Source: Thiocystis violascens DSM 198 (GTDB taxonomy: Bacteria > Pseudomonadota > Gammaproteobacteria > Chromatiales > Chromatiaceae). Taken from it: 64,000 bases of DNA. Position numbers and translations under genes: made by a program. The notes below the pieces were generated by a model that saw only the letters and a program-made list of their open reading frames with translations, was not told where the DNA came from and made no database searches. Of this stretch, positions 1 through 10,087 are shown piece after piece. Each line of letters starts with the position of its first letter. Within the stretch, counting starts at the first letter, position 1. The DNA lies in assembly GCF_000227745.2 (NCBI RefSeq), contig NC_018012.1, positions 1,115,478-1,179,477 of the forward strand. Direction: 5' to 3'.

Positions 1-126
1 GCGCGGCAGGAGCGAGGTCATGGACAGACCGAGCATCAACCAGGTGACGAAGGCGATGACGCTGGTCAGGATGAATATGACGGCAAAGGTCCAGGCCGGG
101 GGGTTGCATTTGGGGCAGAGGTTCAT
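1..126 (-). CDS. Small membrane protein, truncated by the window edge
   Basis: The reading frame starts with ATG at 126 and runs off the left edge after 42 codons. It begins MNLCPKCNPPAW, a CxxC pair that could bind metal or form a disulfide, followed by a hydrophobic stretch (roughly residues 13-34) likely to be a transmembrane helix. The family is not recognised and the C-terminus is missing, so no function is given. It diverges from the glycerate kinase gene at 415. The 288 bases between them (127-414) show no convincing gene. Confidence 0.5.
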   Translation of the reverse strand, partial: MNLCPKCNPPAWTFAVIFILTSVIAFVTWLMLGLSMTSLLPR

Positions 127-414
127 GCTGGATCACTCGTTATTAGGTTCTCGGATGGAACCCGTTGACGCTGTCCCTAGACTGACATGGATGTGATGCG
201 CGGAAAGGATAGTCGGGCTCCGCCTGCCCGATGACACCCATAACCGCATTTGCTCCGATCACCAGGCGTTCGTGCCGACCTGGCCGATCGCTCAAAAAAA
301 ACGCAAAGCACACTGGACGCACCTTTAGCTTAGAACTCTTCCCGACAGAAAACGCATTGAAATGGATCAATCCCCAAAAAATTAAGAAGCCCGGCGAGAG
401 ACAGGCAATGTCGC

Positions 415-1677
415 ATGACTGACCGAATCGAGTCACGCCAACGGCTCGCGCGGATCCTGGCCGTAGCGCTCCAGTCGGTCGAGGGCCGCGCGGCGGTGCG
501 TCGCGCGCTGGCCGCCCGACCGATCGCCGGACCGGTCTGGCTCTGCGCCATCGGCAAGGCGGCAGAGTCGATGGCGCTGGGCGCGTGCGACAGCCTGGGC
601 GCGACCGGTTCTGGCGGATTGCTGATCACCAAATCCGGGCATCTGAGCCAGTCCCGGCTCGGCTGTCTTGGAATCGAGTCCCTGGTCGGCGGCCATCCGA
701 TCCCCACCGCCGCCAGTCTGGACGCGGGCGCGCGCCTGCTCGCCGCGCTCCGGGAGGCGCCGCCCGACGCCACCCTGCTCTTTCTGCTCTCGGGCGGTGC
801 GTCGAGTCTGGTCGAGGTGCCGGTTGCGGGGTTCGATCTTGCGGATCTACAACGCCTGAATCGCTGGCTGCTCGGCAGCGGACTGCCCATTGATGAGATG
901 AATCTGGTCCGTAAATCGGTCTCGCGGATCAAGGCTGGCGGGTTGCTGGGACTCGTCGCCGACCGACCGCTTCGGCAACTGGCGATCTCCGATGTGCCCG
1001 GCGACCGTCCTGGCGTCATCGGCTCGGGTCTGTTGACGCCCGAGCCGGATCTGGCGCGGCGGGCGCGTCATCTGGATCTCCCCGACTGGCTGGCGGACTG
1101 GGTCCGGCATGGATTGACCGAGCGCGCCAGCTCCGACCGCCTGACTCCGGCGACTTCGCCCGACCGCCCACCCACCATGGAATTGGTCGCCACCCTGGCA
1201 ACCGCCATGAGCGCGGCGCTGGAGGCCGCCCGGCGGGAAGGCGTAACGGCGTATCGACACGAGTCACTCGTTCAGGGCGATGCCGCCGAGCGCGGTCGCG
1301 CGCTGGCCCACACCCTGATGAAAGGTCCGTCCGGTCTGCATATCTGGGGCGGAGAGACGACCGTGCGTTTGCCGGAATCGCCTGGACGTGGCGGGCGCAA
1401 CCAGCACCTGGCCCTGGCGGCGGCGGTCGAACTCGCGGGCCGGGCCGACTGTCTGCTGCTGAGCGCGGGCACCGATGGGACCGACGGGCCCACGGACGAT
1501 GCCGGCGCCCTGGTCGACGGCGGAACCCTCGGGCGCGCGCAACTGGCGGGCCTCGACGCGCTGGACTGTCTGGAGCGCGCCGATGCGGGGCGTCTGCTGG
1601 AGTCGAGCGGCGATTTGATCGACACCGGACCGACCGGCACCAATGTGATGGACCTGATTCTTGGACTGAAACTGTGA
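415..1677 (+). CDS. Glycerate 2-kinase (GckA/TtuD, MOFRL family)
   Basis: 420 residues, the usual length for the DUF4147-MOFRL glycerate kinases, which phosphorylate D-glycerate in the cytoplasm and feed glyoxylate/photorespiratory carbon into glycolysis. Visible family motifs are an IGKAA segment with Lys48, GGHP at 92-95, the Gly/Ser-rich SGGAS loop at 126-130, NLVRKSVSRIKAGG from 163, and SDVPGD near 192. The C-terminal MOFRL part carries WGGETTV, GRGGRNQ and the nucleotide-site segment SAGTDGTDGPTDDAGA. The ATG at 415 is preceded by a weak GAGAGA ribosome site. The gene stands alone; older annotations of this family as hydroxypyruvate reductase are an alternative name, not a different protein. 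Confidence 0.9.
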   Translation: MTDRIESRQRLARILAVALQSVEGRAAVRRALAARPIAGPVWLCAIGKAAESMALGACDSLGATGSGGLLITKSGHLSQSRLGCLGIESLVGGHPIPTAASLDAGARLLAALREAPPDATLLFLLSGGASSLVEVPVAGFDLADLQRLNRWLLGSGLPIDEMNLVRKSVSRIKAGGLLGLVADRPLRQLAISDVPGDRPGVIGSGLLTPEPDLARRARHLDLPDWLADWVRHGLTERASSDRLTPATSPDRPPTMELVATLATAMSAALEAARREGVTAYRHESLVQGDAAERGRALAHTLMKGPSGLHIWGGETTVRLPESPGRGGRNQHLALAAAVELAGRADCLLLSAGTDGTDGPTDDAGALVDGGTLGRAQLAGLDALDCLERADAGRLLESSGDLIDTGPTGTNVMDLILGLKL

Positions 1678-1761
1678 CCGAAATCCGGATGTCACGACCG
1701 GCGCATCCAGGTCATAATGTCCGGGAACGCCAAATTCCTGGAACGCTAGCGACATCCGCTC

Positions 1762-2409
1762 ATGACCGAACAACCCAGCCAGCGCCATCCCACCGAGATC
1801 AACCTCCACGCCAAGTCGCGTCTGCTCACCATCGTCTTCGATGACGGCGCCTCGTTCGATTTGCCCTGCGAATATCTTCGGGTCTTTTCGCGGGCCGCCG
1901 AGGTGCGCACCCTGAACCGGCCGGTCACGGGCAAGGAAACCGTCAACATCCTCGCGATCGAGCCTCAGGGTCAGTACGCCGTGCGCATCCTCTTCGATGA
2001 CGGACACGACACCGGCATCTATTCGTGGGACACGCTCTACCGGCTTGGGCAGGAGAAAGCGCGCAACTGGTCGGATTATCTCGCGAAACTGGAACAGATC
2101 GGCTACCGACGGGCCGAGCCGGAACAGGGCGAGAAACGCATCCGGCTGCTCTATTTCGCCTGGCTGGCCCACAAGCTGCGCAAGGAATCCGAGGAGTTGA
2201 CGGTTCCGGCGGAGGTCGGGGATATCGCGTCGCTGATACGCTGGCTCGGGTCGCGCAAACGCGGCGCGGCGGTGCTGTTCGAGGCTGGGCGAGTTCGGGT
2301 AACGATCAACAAGCAGTTCAGCGAACCCTTCACCAAACTGCATGACGGCGACGAGGTCGGGATCGTACCGACCTCCCCCACTCCGCCGGCGACTCCCGAC
2401 CTGATCTGA
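1762..2409 (+). CDS. DUF971 - MoaD/ThiS-like fusion protein
   Basis: 215 residues in two parts. Residues about 10-110 match the DUF971 (gamma-butyrobetaine hydroxylase N-terminal-like) fold, with HPTEINLH, FDDG, LPCEYLR and a YSWDTLY segment. Residues about 125-204 look like a MoaD/ThiS beta-grasp domain: KRIRLLYFAWLAHKL, a region like the MoaD middle, then DGDEVGIVPTSP. Normal MoaD ends in a Gly-Gly that is adenylated and thiocarboxylated. Here the chain ends SPTPPATPDLI, with no Gly-Gly, so it cannot act as a conventional sulfur carrier. DUF971 alone is common in proteobacteria; the fusion is less usual. Function is unknown. A role in cofactor or Fe-S chemistry is only a guess. Confidence 0.75.
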   Translation: MTEQPSQRHPTEINLHAKSRLLTIVFDDGASFDLPCEYLRVFSRAAEVRTLNRPVTGKETVNILAIEPQGQYAVRILFDDGHDTGIYSWDTLYRLGQEKARNWSDYLAKLEQIGYRRAEPEQGEKRIRLLYFAWLAHKLRKESEELTVPAEVGDIASLIRWLGSRKRGAAVLFEAGRVRVTINKQFSEPFTKLHDGDEVGIVPTSPTPPATPDLI

Positions 2410-2410
2410 C

Positions 2411-2887
2411 TTATCCGAGCGAGCAGGCCAGCGCCCGGATGGCGTCGCGATTGGTCCAGGATCCGGTGAGCCGGGCCGCGGCCTCGGCCGAAAGCCAGCG
2501 GTATTCCAGATGCTCGCGCGGGTTCAGCTCGATGAGACGCCGGGTTTCCAGCACCAGGGCGAACCAGTATTCGCGATTGAAACAGACATTGGGCGCGTAC
2601 CGCCTACGCCAGGCCGCGATGATCGGGAACAGCGCCGAATGACGCAGATCGATCAGCGCCCCGCCCACCCGCAGCCCGGTCTCCTCGCGCACCTCGCGCG
2701 CGGCGGCGAGCCGGGGCGACTCGCCAGGCTCCAGACTCCCCGTCACCGACTGCCAAAAGGCCGCCGGGCGGACGCGCCGCAGTAACAGGAACTCGCCGCC
2801 ACGGGTACAGATGACGACCAGCACGGACTGCGGACGCTTCAAGGCTTCAGGGGGCATGGCACGCGCTGTCTCGTCCTCTGGAATCAT
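2411..2887 (-). CDS. nudB: Dihydroneopterin triphosphate diphosphatase (Nudix)
   Basis: 158 residues with a complete Nudix box: Gly50, then Glu56, then REVREETGL from Arg64, fitting GX5EX7REUXEEXGU. NudB removes pyrophosphate from dihydroneopterin triphosphate in folate synthesis. The C-terminal EYRWLSAEAA segment and the NREYWFAL segment are typical of NudB rather than of MutT. It lies 14 bases downstream of aspS on the same strand, the same neighbourhood as in Escherichia coli, which supports the assignment. A second Met (residue 11) is a possible alternative start. Confidence 0.88.
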   Translation of the reverse strand: MIPEDETARAMPPEALKRPQSVLVVICTRGGEFLLLRRVRPAAFWQSVTGSLEPGESPRLAAAREVREETGLRVGGALIDLRHSALFPIIAAWRRRYAPNVCFNREYWFALVLETRRLIELNPREHLEYRWLSAEAAARLTGSWTNRDAIRALACSLG

Positions 2888-2901
2888 GCCGGGAAACAGG
2901 C

Positions 2902-4680
2902 TCAGGGACGCAGCCGGATGCGCAACGCCAATTCCTTGAGTTGCGCCTCGTCGACCGCCGACGGGGCGTCGGTCAGCGGACAGGCGGCGCTCTGGGTCTT
3001 GGGGAAGGCCATGACATCGCGGATCGAGGTCGCACCGGTCATCAGCATCACCAGTCGATCCAGTCCGAAGGCGATGCCGCCATGCGGCGGACAGCCGAAC
3101 TTGAGCGCCCGCAGCAGGAAGCCGAAACGGTCCTCGGCCTGCTCGTCGCCGATCGCCAGCAGCTTGAAGACGCTGCGCTGGACGGCGTCGCGATGAATAC
3201 GGATGGAGCCGCCACCGATCTCGGTGCCGTTCAGTACCATGTCATAGGCGCGCGACAGACAGGCGCCGGGGTCCGTTTCCAGCCGGTCGAGCTGATCCTC
3301 TTTGGGCGCGGTAAAGGGGTGATGCAGCGCGACCCAGCGCTGGTTGGCGGGATCGTGCTCGAACATCGGAAAGTCGACGACCCAGACCGGGCGCCAGCCC
3401 TCGGCCATCAGCCCGCGCTCCTGCCCCAGTTTCACGCGCAGCGCGCCGATGGATTCGTTGACCACGGTCGCCTTGTCGGCGCCGAAGAAGATGAGATCGC
3501 CATCCTCGGCGCCGGTGCGCGCCATGATACCGTTCAGCGCGGCGTCGGGCAGGTTCTTGACGATCGGCGACTGCAAGCCCTCGCGGCCCTTCGCGGCCCA
3601 CTCGTTGACCTTGATATAGGCCAGCCCCTTGGCCCCATAGATGCCGACGAACTGAGTGTAGGCATCGATCTCCTTGCGCGACAGCTCGCCGCCCTTGGGC
3701 AGACGCAGCGCCACGACGCGCCCGTCCGGATCCTGCGCGGGACCGGCGAAGACCTTGAAATCGACCTCGGCCATCAGGTCGGCGACATCGATCAGTTCCA
3801 GCGGCACGCGCAGGTCCGGACGATCCGAGCCAAAGCGGCGCATGGCCTCATGGTAGGTCAGACGCGGGAAGGGATCGGGGAGATCGACCCCGCTGACCGC
3901 GCGAAAGAGATCGCGGATCATGGACTCCATCAGGACCATCAGCTCATCCTCGGTCATGAAGGAGACTTCGATATCGAGCTGGGTGAATTCGGGCTGACGG
4001 TCGGCGCGCAAATCCTCGTCGCGGAAGCAGCGGGCGACCTGATAATAGCGGTCCAGACCCGACATCATCAGCAGTTGCTTGAACAACTGCGGCGATTGGG
4101 GCAGCGCGAAGAACTCGCCCGGATGGGTGCGGCTGGGGACCAGATAATCGCGCGCGCCCTCGGGCGTGGACTTGGTGAGGATAGGCGTCTCGATGTCCAG
4201 GAAGCCGTGACTGTCCAGGAAACCGCGCAGCATCCGGGTCACCTGGGCGCGCGTGCGCAGACGCGACTGCATCTCCGGGCGGCGCAGATCCAGATAACGG
4301 TAACGCAGACGCAGTTCCTCGGAGGCGTCGGCGGCATGGGTGTCGAGCTGGATCGGCGGGGTCTCGGAGGCGTTCAGCACCTCCAGATCCAGCCCCAGGA
4401 TCTCGATGGCGCCGGTCGGCAGGTCCGCGTTGACGGTGCCCGCCGGACGCGGACGCACCCGGCCCGTAATCTTGAGCACGTATTCGCTGCGCACCTGCTC
4501 GGCGCGGGCGAACACCTCGGCGCGGTCCGGGTCGAACACCACCTGCACCAAACCCTCGCGATCGCGCAGATCGATGAAGATCACGCCGCCGTGGTCACGC
4601 CGCCGCTGGACCCAGCCGCACAGCACGACCTCCTGACCATCGTGACTGCCGTTCAACTCTCCACAGTAATGCGTGCGCAT
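2902..4680 (-). CDS. aspS: Aspartyl-tRNA synthetase
   Basis: 592 residues, normal for bacterial AspRS. The N-terminal OB-fold anticodon-binding domain opens [10 protein letters not shown] and contains [24 protein letters not shown] in two adjoining pieces. The class II catalytic core shows motif 2 ([20 protein letters not shown]) and motif 3 ([15 protein letters not shown]), with the bacterial GAD insertion between them. It charges tRNA-Asp in the cytoplasm. Whether it also charges tRNA-Asn cannot be read from the sequence, and no GatCAB gene is in the window. It probably shares a transcript with nudB downstream. Confidence 0.97.
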   Translation of the reverse strand: MRTHYCGELNGSHDGQEVVLCGWVQRRRDHGGVIFIDLRDREGLVQVVFDPDRAEVFARAEQVRSEYVLKITGRVRPRPAGTVNADLPTGAIEILGLDLEVLNASETPPIQLDTHAADASEELRLRYRYLDLRRPEMQSRLRTRAQVTRMLRGFLDSHGFLDIETPILTKSTPEGARDYLVPSRTHPGEFFALPQSPQLFKQLLMMSGLDRYYQVARCFRDEDLRADRQPEFTQLDIEVSFMTEDELMVLMESMIRDLFRAVSGVDLPDPFPRLTYHEAMRRFGSDRPDLRVPLELIDVADLMAEVDFKVFAGPAQDPDGRVVALRLPKGGELSRKEIDAYTQFVGIYGAKGLAYIKVNEWAAKGREGLQSPIVKNLPDAALNGIMARTGAEDGDLIFFGADKATVVNESIGALRVKLGQERGLMAEGWRPVWVVDFPMFEHDPANQRWVALHHPFTAPKEDQLDRLETDPGACLSRAYDMVLNGTEIGGGSIRIHRDAVQRSVFKLLAIGDEQAEDRFGFLLRALKFGCPPHGGIAFGLDRLVMLMTGATSIRDVMAFPKTQSAACPLTDAPSAVDEAQLKELALRIRLRP

Positions 4681-4746
4681 CGTGACTCTTGCCCTCTCAA
4701 TTCACAGTAGACGAAATTCGTTTTGACTGTTTTCCCTTGGAAAACG

Positions 4747-5424
4747 TCATTTCCCCGGCAGCCAGTCGAGCACATCGAGCGGATGCTCGATCAGCCCATG
4801 CGCGCCCCAACGATCAGGCGCGTCGTCGGCGCCAAGATACCCGAACAGCGCGACCAGCGTGCCCATGCCGGCGGCCAGACCCGCCTGAATGTCGCGCTCG
4901 GCGTCGCCCACATACCAACAGCGCCGCGGATCGACCCGCAGCAGATCGCAGGCATGAAACAGGGGGTCAGGTGACGGCTTGGGACGCGCGGCGGTGTCGC
5001 CGCTGACCACGCAGCCGGCGCGCTCGCGCAGACCGAGCAGTCCCATGAGCGGATCGGTCAGCCAGGCGGGTTTGTTGGTGACAATGCCCCAAGAGATGCC
5101 ACGCCGCTCCAGGGTGTCGATCAGTTCGACGATGCCGGGGAAAGGCACCGTATCCTGGACCAGCGCCGCCGCGTAAATCTCCATGAATTCCAGGCGCAGC
5201 GGCTCGTAGTCCGGATCCTCCGGCCCCAGACCGAAACCGATCCGCAGCATGCCCCGTCCGCCGTGGGAGACGTAGGGCCGCACCCGCGCGAACGGCAGCG
5301 GCGCTCGGCCATGGCGGGCGAGCAGTCGGTTCAGCGCGGCGGCCATGTCGGGCGCGGTGTCGGCGAAGGTGCCGTCCAGATCGAACAGCACGGCGCCGTC
5401 TCGCGGCACAGGCAGGTCAGGCAT
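4747..5424 (-). CDS. HAD phosphatase: phosphoglycolate phosphatase or MupP
   Basis: 225 residues of the HAD superfamily. Motif I is [10 protein letters not shown], with nucleophile Asp15 and acid/base Asp17; motif II is GIVTNK; motif IV is [11 protein letters not shown]. Family members annotated Gph hydrolyse 2-phosphoglycolate. The start overlaps the end of ubiG by 8 bases in the same direction. In Pseudomonas the HAD gene in this ubiG-linked position is MupP, the N-acetylmuramate-6-phosphate phosphatase of peptidoglycan recycling, so MupP is a serious alternative to Gph. The neighbourhood (known biology) favours MupP. The sequence read by eye cannot separate the two. Confidence 0.85.
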   Translation of the reverse strand: MPDLPVPRDGAVLFDLDGTFADTAPDMAAALNRLLARHGRAPLPFARVRPYVSHGGRGMLRIGFGLGPEDPDYEPLRLEFMEIYAAALVQDTVPFPGIVELIDTLERRGISWGIVTNKPAWLTDPLMGLLGLRERAGCVVSGDTAARPKPSPDPLFHACDLLRVDPRRCWYVGDAERDIQAGLAAGMGTLVALFGYLGADDAPDRWGAHGLIEHPLDVLDWLPGK

Positions 5425-6139
5425 GCGGTTCGCGCACGCAGGTCACGAGATAATTCACGTCCAGATTGCGCGGGTCGAGGCGGTAGGTGCGCGTCAAGGG
5501 TTGATAGGTCATGCCCATCAGATCGACGGTGCGCAGCTCGGTGGGACGGACCCAGGCGTCCAGCTCCGAGGGACGGATGAAGCGCGCATAGTCATGGGTG
5601 CCGCGCGGCAGCATGCCCATGACATATTCCGCGCCGATGACCGCCATCAGGAAGGCTTTCGGGTTGCGGTTGAGGGTGGAGAAAAACACCTTGCCGCCCG
5701 GTCGCACCAGTCGGGCGCAGGCATCCACCACCGAGGCCGGATGCGGCACATGCTCCAGCATCTCCATGCAGGTCACGACCTCGAAACTCTCCGGCTGCTC
5801 CTCGGCCAGGGCCTCGACCGTGACGCGCCGGTAGTCGACCTCGACGCCGCTCTCCAGGGTATGCAGCTCGGCCACCCGCAGCGGCATGGCGCCCATGTCG
5901 ATGCCGGTGACTTGCGCGCCGCGCAACGCCATGCTCTCGGATAGGATGCCGCCGCCGCAGCCGACATCCAGGACGCGCTTATCGGCCAGCCCGCCCGCGC
6001 CCCGCTCGATATAGTCCAGGCGCAGCGGATTGATGTCGTGCAGCGTTTTGAATTCGCTGTGCGGATCCCACCAGCGCGAGGCGAGTTCCTCGAACTTGCT
6101 GATCTCGGCGTGATCGACGTTGTGGATGGTCTCGGTCAT
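5417..6139 (-). CDS. ubiG: Ubiquinone biosynthesis O-methyltransferase
   Basis: 240 residues from the ATG at 6139 ([20 protein letters not shown]), the typical UbiG N-terminus. A GTG 75 bases further upstream would add a stretch unlike the family and was not chosen. The SAM-binding motif [16 protein letters not shown], the acidic IDMG end of strand 2, and the EMLEHVP post-motif are present. UbiG performs both O-methylation steps of ubiquinone synthesis at the inner membrane. It is the first gene of a two-gene unit with the overlapping HAD phosphatase and diverges from glyA. Confidence 0.95.
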   Translation of the reverse strand: MTETIHNVDHAEISKFEELASRWWDPHSEFKTLHDINPLRLDYIERGAGGLADKRVLDVGCGGGILSESMALRGAQVTGIDMGAMPLRVAELHTLESGVEVDYRRVTVEALAEEQPESFEVVTCMEMLEHVPHPASVVDACARLVRPGGKVFFSTLNRNPKAFLMAVIGAEYVMGMLPRGTHDYARFIRPSELDAWVRPTELRTVDLMGMTYQPLTRTYRLDPRNLDVNYLVTCVREPHA

Positions 6140-6358
6140 GGCGGCGGGTCCGGGGAGTGAGGGCGGATGGGCGCGCGCGAGGTGCGTATACCGCGAAATT
6201 ACAATGCAGGCCACTATTGTAAAGCGAACGGCGTTCCTTCATCCAGAAATCGCCACAGGTGCGCAAACCTCGCGATCCCTGCCGGACGCGGTTTAATCGG
6301 CGACGCGGGCGCGCGAAATCGCTAAAATACTTCGCTTTGCATGACCGGGACCGTGAAA

Positions 6359-7615
6359 ATGTTCGAGAAAACCCTACAGATCAGCGATTACGATCCGGAA
6401 CTCTGGGCCGCCATCCAGGACGAGGAGCGTCGGCAGGAAGAGCATGTCGAACTCATCGCCTCCGAGAATTACGCCAGCCCGCGCGTGATGCAGGCGCAGG
6501 GCGGCGTGCTGACCAACAAATACGCCGAAGGCTATCCAGGCAAGCGTTATTACGGCGGCTGCGAGCATGTCGACGTGGCCGAACAGCTCGCCATCGACCG
6601 CGCCAAGCAACTGTTCGGCGCCGCTTACGCCAATGTTCAGCCGCATTCCGGCTCGCAGGCCAATGCCGCCGTCTTCCTCGCGCTCTGCAACGCGGGCGAC
6701 ACCGTGCTTGGCATGAGTCTGGCGCACGGCGGGCATCTGACCCACGGGGCCAAGCCGAATTTCTCCGGCAAGCTCTATCACGCCGTTCAGTACGGCCTGA
6801 ATCCGGAAACCGGCGAGATCGACTACGACGAGGTCGAGCGTCTGGCCCATGAGCACAAGCCGCGCATGGTCATCGCCGGCTTTTCCGCCTATTCGCGCAT
6901 CGTCGACTGGCAGCGTTTCCGCGATATCGCCGACAGCGTGGGCGCGTTTCTGCTGGTCGACATGGCGCATGTCGCCGGACTCGTGGCCGCCGGAGTCTAC
7001 CCGAGCCCGGTCCAGATCGCCGATGTGACCACCACCACCACCCACAAGACCCTGCGCGGTCCGCGTGGCGGTTTGATCCTGGCGAAGGCCAACCCCGAGA
7101 TCGAGAAAAAACTCAACTCAGTGGTCTTTCCCGGCATCCAGGGCGGTCCGCTGATGCATGTGATCGCCGCCAAGGCGGTGGCCTTCAAGGAGGCGCTGGA
7201 GCCTGGATTCAAGATCTATCAGGAACAGGTGGTGCGCAACGCGCGGATCATGGCCGAGGTCTTCCTCGCCCGTGGCTATGATGTCGTCTCGGGTGGCACC
7301 GACGATCATCTGTTCCTGGTGAGCTTCATCCATCAGGGTTTGACCGGCAAGGACGTGGACGCCTGGCTGGGCGCGGCCAATATCACGGTCAACAAGAATG
7401 CCGTCCCCAACGATCCGCAATCGCCCTTCGTGACCAGCGGGATTCGCGTCGGGACGCCGGCCATCACCACGCGCGGTTTCGGCGCCGACGAGGCACGCGC
7501 GCTGGCCGGCTGGATGTGCGATCTGATCGATGCACGGGGCGAGCCAGGCGCCATCGCGGCCGTCAAGGACAAGGTGCTGGATCTCTGCAAGCGTTTTCCG
7601 GTCTACGAGCGCTGA
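6359..7615 (+). CDS. glyA: Serine hydroxymethyltransferase
   Basis: 418 residues from the ATG at 6359 ([16 protein letters not shown]). An ATG 18 bases upstream is in frame but gives an atypical start. The enzyme interconverts serine and glycine with tetrahydrofolate and supplies one-carbon units. The PLP-binding lysine is in [14 protein letters not shown]. The family motifs [24 protein letters not shown] and QPHSGSQAN are intact. A TAAAAT hexamer at about 6322-6327 could be the -10 element. It begins a + run that continues with nrdR and the riboflavin genes, 24 bases downstream. Confidence 0.97.
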   Translation: MFEKTLQISDYDPELWAAIQDEERRQEEHVELIASENYASPRVMQAQGGVLTNKYAEGYPGKRYYGGCEHVDVAEQLAIDRAKQLFGAAYANVQPHSGSQANAAVFLALCNAGDTVLGMSLAHGGHLTHGAKPNFSGKLYHAVQYGLNPETGEIDYDEVERLAHEHKPRMVIAGFSAYSRIVDWQRFRDIADSVGAFLLVDMAHVAGLVAAGVYPSPVQIADVTTTTTHKTLRGPRGGLILAKANPEIEKKLNSVVFPGIQGGPLMHVIAAKAVAFKEALEPGFKIYQEQVVRNARIMAEVFLARGYDVVSGGTDDHLFLVSFIHQGLTGKDVDAWLGAANITVNKNAVPNDPQSPFVTSGIRVGTPAITTRGFGADEARALAGWMCDLIDARGEPGAIAAVKDKVLDLCKRFPVYER

Positions 7616-7639
7616 CGGCTAACCACTGACCAATCACTC

Positions 7640-8155
7640 ATGCGCTGTCCCTTCTGCGGTGCCCAGGATACCAAGGTCGTCGACTCGCGCCTGTCGGGCG
7701 AGGGCGATCAGGTGCGTCGGCGGCGCAAATGCGTGGTGTGCAAGGAACGGTTCACGACCTACGAATCCGCCGAACTCAATCTGCCGCGCATCGTCAAACG
7801 CGATGGCAGTCGCGTCCCCTTCGACGGCCGCAAGCTGCGCTCCGGGATCATGCGGGCGCTGGAGAAACGCCCCGTCAGCACCGAGCAGATCGACACTGCC
7901 ATGTCGCATATCCAACGGCGCTTGATGTCGAGCGGCGAGAGCGAGGTGCCCTCGTTGCGGATCGGCGAGCTGGTCATGGACGAATTGCGCCAGCTCGATC
8001 AGGTCGCCTATGTGCGCTTCGCCTCGGTCTATCGGAAATTCGAGGACGTGGCCGCCTTCCGCGAGGAGATCGAACGGCTCGAACGTCAACCCTCGCCCGA
8101 GGCCAATCGTCATCAGATGGATCTGCTCAAGGAACTGGAGTCCAACGCCGAATGA
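7640..8155 (+). CDS. nrdR: Transcriptional repressor NrdR
   Basis: 171 residues, family length. The N-terminal zinc ribbon has [17 protein letters not shown] and a second pair in CVVCKERF. It is followed by an ATP-cone domain ([20 protein letters not shown] onward). NrdR senses ATP/dATP through the cone and represses ribonucleotide reductase genes. Its stop overlaps the ribD start (ATGA at 8152-8155), so the two are translationally coupled, the standard nrdR-ribD arrangement. Confidence 0.97.
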   Translation: MRCPFCGAQDTKVVDSRLSGEGDQVRRRRKCVVCKERFTTYESAELNLPRIVKRDGSRVPFDGRKLRSGIMRALEKRPVSTEQIDTAMSHIQRRLMSSGESEVPSLRIGELVMDELRQLDQVAYVRFASVYRKFEDVAAFREEIERLERQPSPEANRHQMDLLKELESNAE

Positions 8156-9363
8156 ACGACACGGCGGACTCAGGCGCGCGGCGGGTCTCCGATGAATTCG
8201 CCATGGCGGAGGCGATCCATCTGGCCAAACGGGGGCGTTATAGCGCCGACCCCAATCCGTGCGTGGGCTGCGTGCTGGTGCGCGACGGTCTGCCGGTCGG
8301 CCAGGGCTGGCATCGCCGCGCCGGCGAGCCGCACGCCGAGCGCAACGCGCTGGCCCAGGCGGGCGAGTCCGCGCGCGGGGCAACGGCCTATGTGACCCTG
8401 GAGCCCTGCTGTCATCATGGCCGCACGCCGCCCTGCACGGACGCGCTCATCGCGGCGGGCGTAACGCGGGTGGTCTGCGCCATGGCGGACCCGAATCCGC
8501 TGGTCGCCGGCAAGGGGATCGCCATGCTGCGCGAGGCGGGCATCGAGGTGAAAACCGGCGTGCTGGAGGAACAGGCACGGGCGTTGAATCCTGGTTTCAT
8601 CAAACGCATGGAGCAGGGTCGGCCCTTCGTCCGCTGCAAACTGGCGGCGAGCTTGGACGGTCGCACGGCCATGGCCAGCGGCGAGAGCCAATGGATCAGC
8701 TCGACGGCATCGCGACGCGAAGTGCAGCTCTGGCGCGCCGCGAGTTCGGCCATTCTGACCGGGATCGGCACGGTGCTCGCGGACGATCCGAGCCTGAACG
8801 TGCGTCTGTCGGCGGACGAGGTGCCAGAACTGGATCCGCTGGATCGGATGGAGATGGAACTGGAGTTGAATCTGGAACTGAAACCGGAGCCGGGCGTCCC
8901 GCCCCGTCAACCGCTGCGGATCGTGGTCGACAGTCATTGGCGCATGCCGTTGCAGGCGCGGATGCTGACGCTGCCCGGCGAGACGCTGGTGGTGGGCGTG
9001 GACGACGCGCCCGCGCGGATGGACGCGCTCGTGGCCGCCGGCGCCTTGGTGTATCGCTGTCCGCAACGCGCGGGGCGAGTGGATCTGGAGGCGCTGATGG
9101 GCGAGCTGGCGCGCCGGGAAGTCAACGAATTGCTGCTGGAAACCGGCGCAACCCTGGCCGGATCCATGCTGGCCGCCGGGCTGATCGACGAGATCGTGCT
9201 CTATCAGGCGCCGCATTTGATGGGCGACGCCGGGATGGGGTTATTTCATCTGCCGGGGGTCACGACGATGGCCGAGCGGATGACGCTGGAGATCGTCGAT
9301 GTGCGGCGGGTTGGGGTCGATCTGCGGGTTCGGGCGCGGCCGGTCATGACACACGAGGGTTGA
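8152..9363 (+). CDS. ribD: Bifunctional pyrimidine deaminase/reductase RibD
   Basis: 403 residues. The N-terminal deaminase carries the zinc motif HAERNAL and [11 protein letters not shown]; the C-terminal part is the NADPH-dependent reductase ([14 protein letters not shown] onward, ending LRVRARPVM). It performs steps 2 and 3 of riboflavin synthesis. The start at 8152 overlaps the nrdR stop. The frame stays open well upstream inside nrdR, but that stretch is a shadow. An acidic low-complexity linker ([16 protein letters not shown], around 8848-8900) sits inside the reductase domain and is not usual for the family. The frame is intact through it. Confidence 0.95.
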   Translation: MNDTADSGARRVSDEFAMAEAIHLAKRGRYSADPNPCVGCVLVRDGLPVGQGWHRRAGEPHAERNALAQAGESARGATAYVTLEPCCHHGRTPPCTDALIAAGVTRVVCAMADPNPLVAGKGIAMLREAGIEVKTGVLEEQARALNPGFIKRMEQGRPFVRCKLAASLDGRTAMASGESQWISSTASRREVQLWRAASSAILTGIGTVLADDPSLNVRLSADEVPELDPLDRMEMELELNLELKPEPGVPPRQPLRIVVDSHWRMPLQARMLTLPGETLVVGVDDAPARMDALVAAGALVYRCPQRAGRVDLEALMGELARREVNELLLETGATLAGSMLAAGLIDEIVLYQAPHLMGDAGMGLFHLPGVTTMAERMTLEIVDVRRVGVDLRVRARPVMTHEG

Positions 9364-9369
9364 AACATC

Positions 9370-10032
9370 ATGTTTACCGGAATCATTCAATCCATCGGCC
9401 AGATCCAGCGCCTTGAGCCACGCGGCGGCGATGTCCGGCTGACGATCGACACCGGCAAGCTGCCGCTCGCCGAGGTGGCGATCGGCGACAGTATCGCCGT
9501 CAACGGGGTCTGTCTGACCGCCGTGGAGCTGACCGGCCGGGGCTTCTCCGCCGATGTCTCGCGCGAATCGCTCTCCTTGACCACCCTGGGCGCGCTTGGC
9601 CCCGGCGGCCGGGTCAATCTGGAAAAGGCGCTGACGCTCTCGACGCCGCTCGGCGGACATCTGGTCAGCGGTCATGTCGATGGGGTCGGGGTTCTGCTGG
9701 AACGTCACGAGGACGCCCGCTCCTGGCGCCTGCGCATCCAGGCCCCCGACGAACTGGCTCGCTATATCGCCCAGAAGGGCTCCATCTGCGTCGATGGCGT
9801 CAGCTTGACCGTCAATCGGGTCGATGGCGCGGTCTTCGAGTTGAACATCGTTCCGCACACCATCCGGGAGACCATTATCGGCGGTTATCGGACGGGCACC
9901 CGCGTCAACCTGGAGGTCGATCTGATCGCCCGCTATCTGGAGCGACTCCTGTTGGGCGAGCGCGCCGCCACGCCAACCTCATCCGGAGTGACGCTTGAGT
10001 TTCTCGCGGAGCACGGTTTTGTCAACGGATGA
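9370..10032 (+). CDS. ribE: Riboflavin synthase, alpha chain
   Basis: 220 residues starting MFTGIIQSIG, the invariant opening of the family. Two lumazine-binding repeats are visible: VNGVCLTAVEL with FSADVSRESL in the first half, and VDGVSLTVNRVDG with NIVPHTIRETI in the second. It dismutates two 6,7-dimethyl-8-ribityllumazine molecules into riboflavin. It lies 6 bases after ribD and is co-directional with the remaining riboflavin genes. Confidence 0.96.
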   Translation: MFTGIIQSIGQIQRLEPRGGDVRLTIDTGKLPLAEVAIGDSIAVNGVCLTAVELTGRGFSADVSRESLSLTTLGALGPGGRVNLEKALTLSTPLGGHLVSGHVDGVGVLLERHEDARSWRLRIQAPDELARYIAQKGSICVDGVSLTVNRVDGAVFELNIVPHTIRETIIGGYRTGTRVNLEVDLIARYLERLLLGERAATPTSSGVTLEFLAEHGFVNG

Positions 10033-10087
10033 ACTCAGCCTTTTTTGTTAGTCTAACGGGCTTTTCCCATACGAAGACATCCAGGCC

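Noticed and set aside
2941..4710. A 589-codon open frame opposite aspS
   Set aside because: It is the mirror of a GC-rich synthetase gene; its protein is His/Arg/Gln-rich with no domain, and aspS on the other strand is certain.
7729..8151. Upstream extension of the ribD frame
   Set aside because: It overlaps nrdR completely; the ribD family start is at 8152, coupled to the nrdR stop.
10033..10087. FMN riboswitch before ribB
   Set aside because: Only 55 bases are available and none of the conserved riboswitch blocks is seen.
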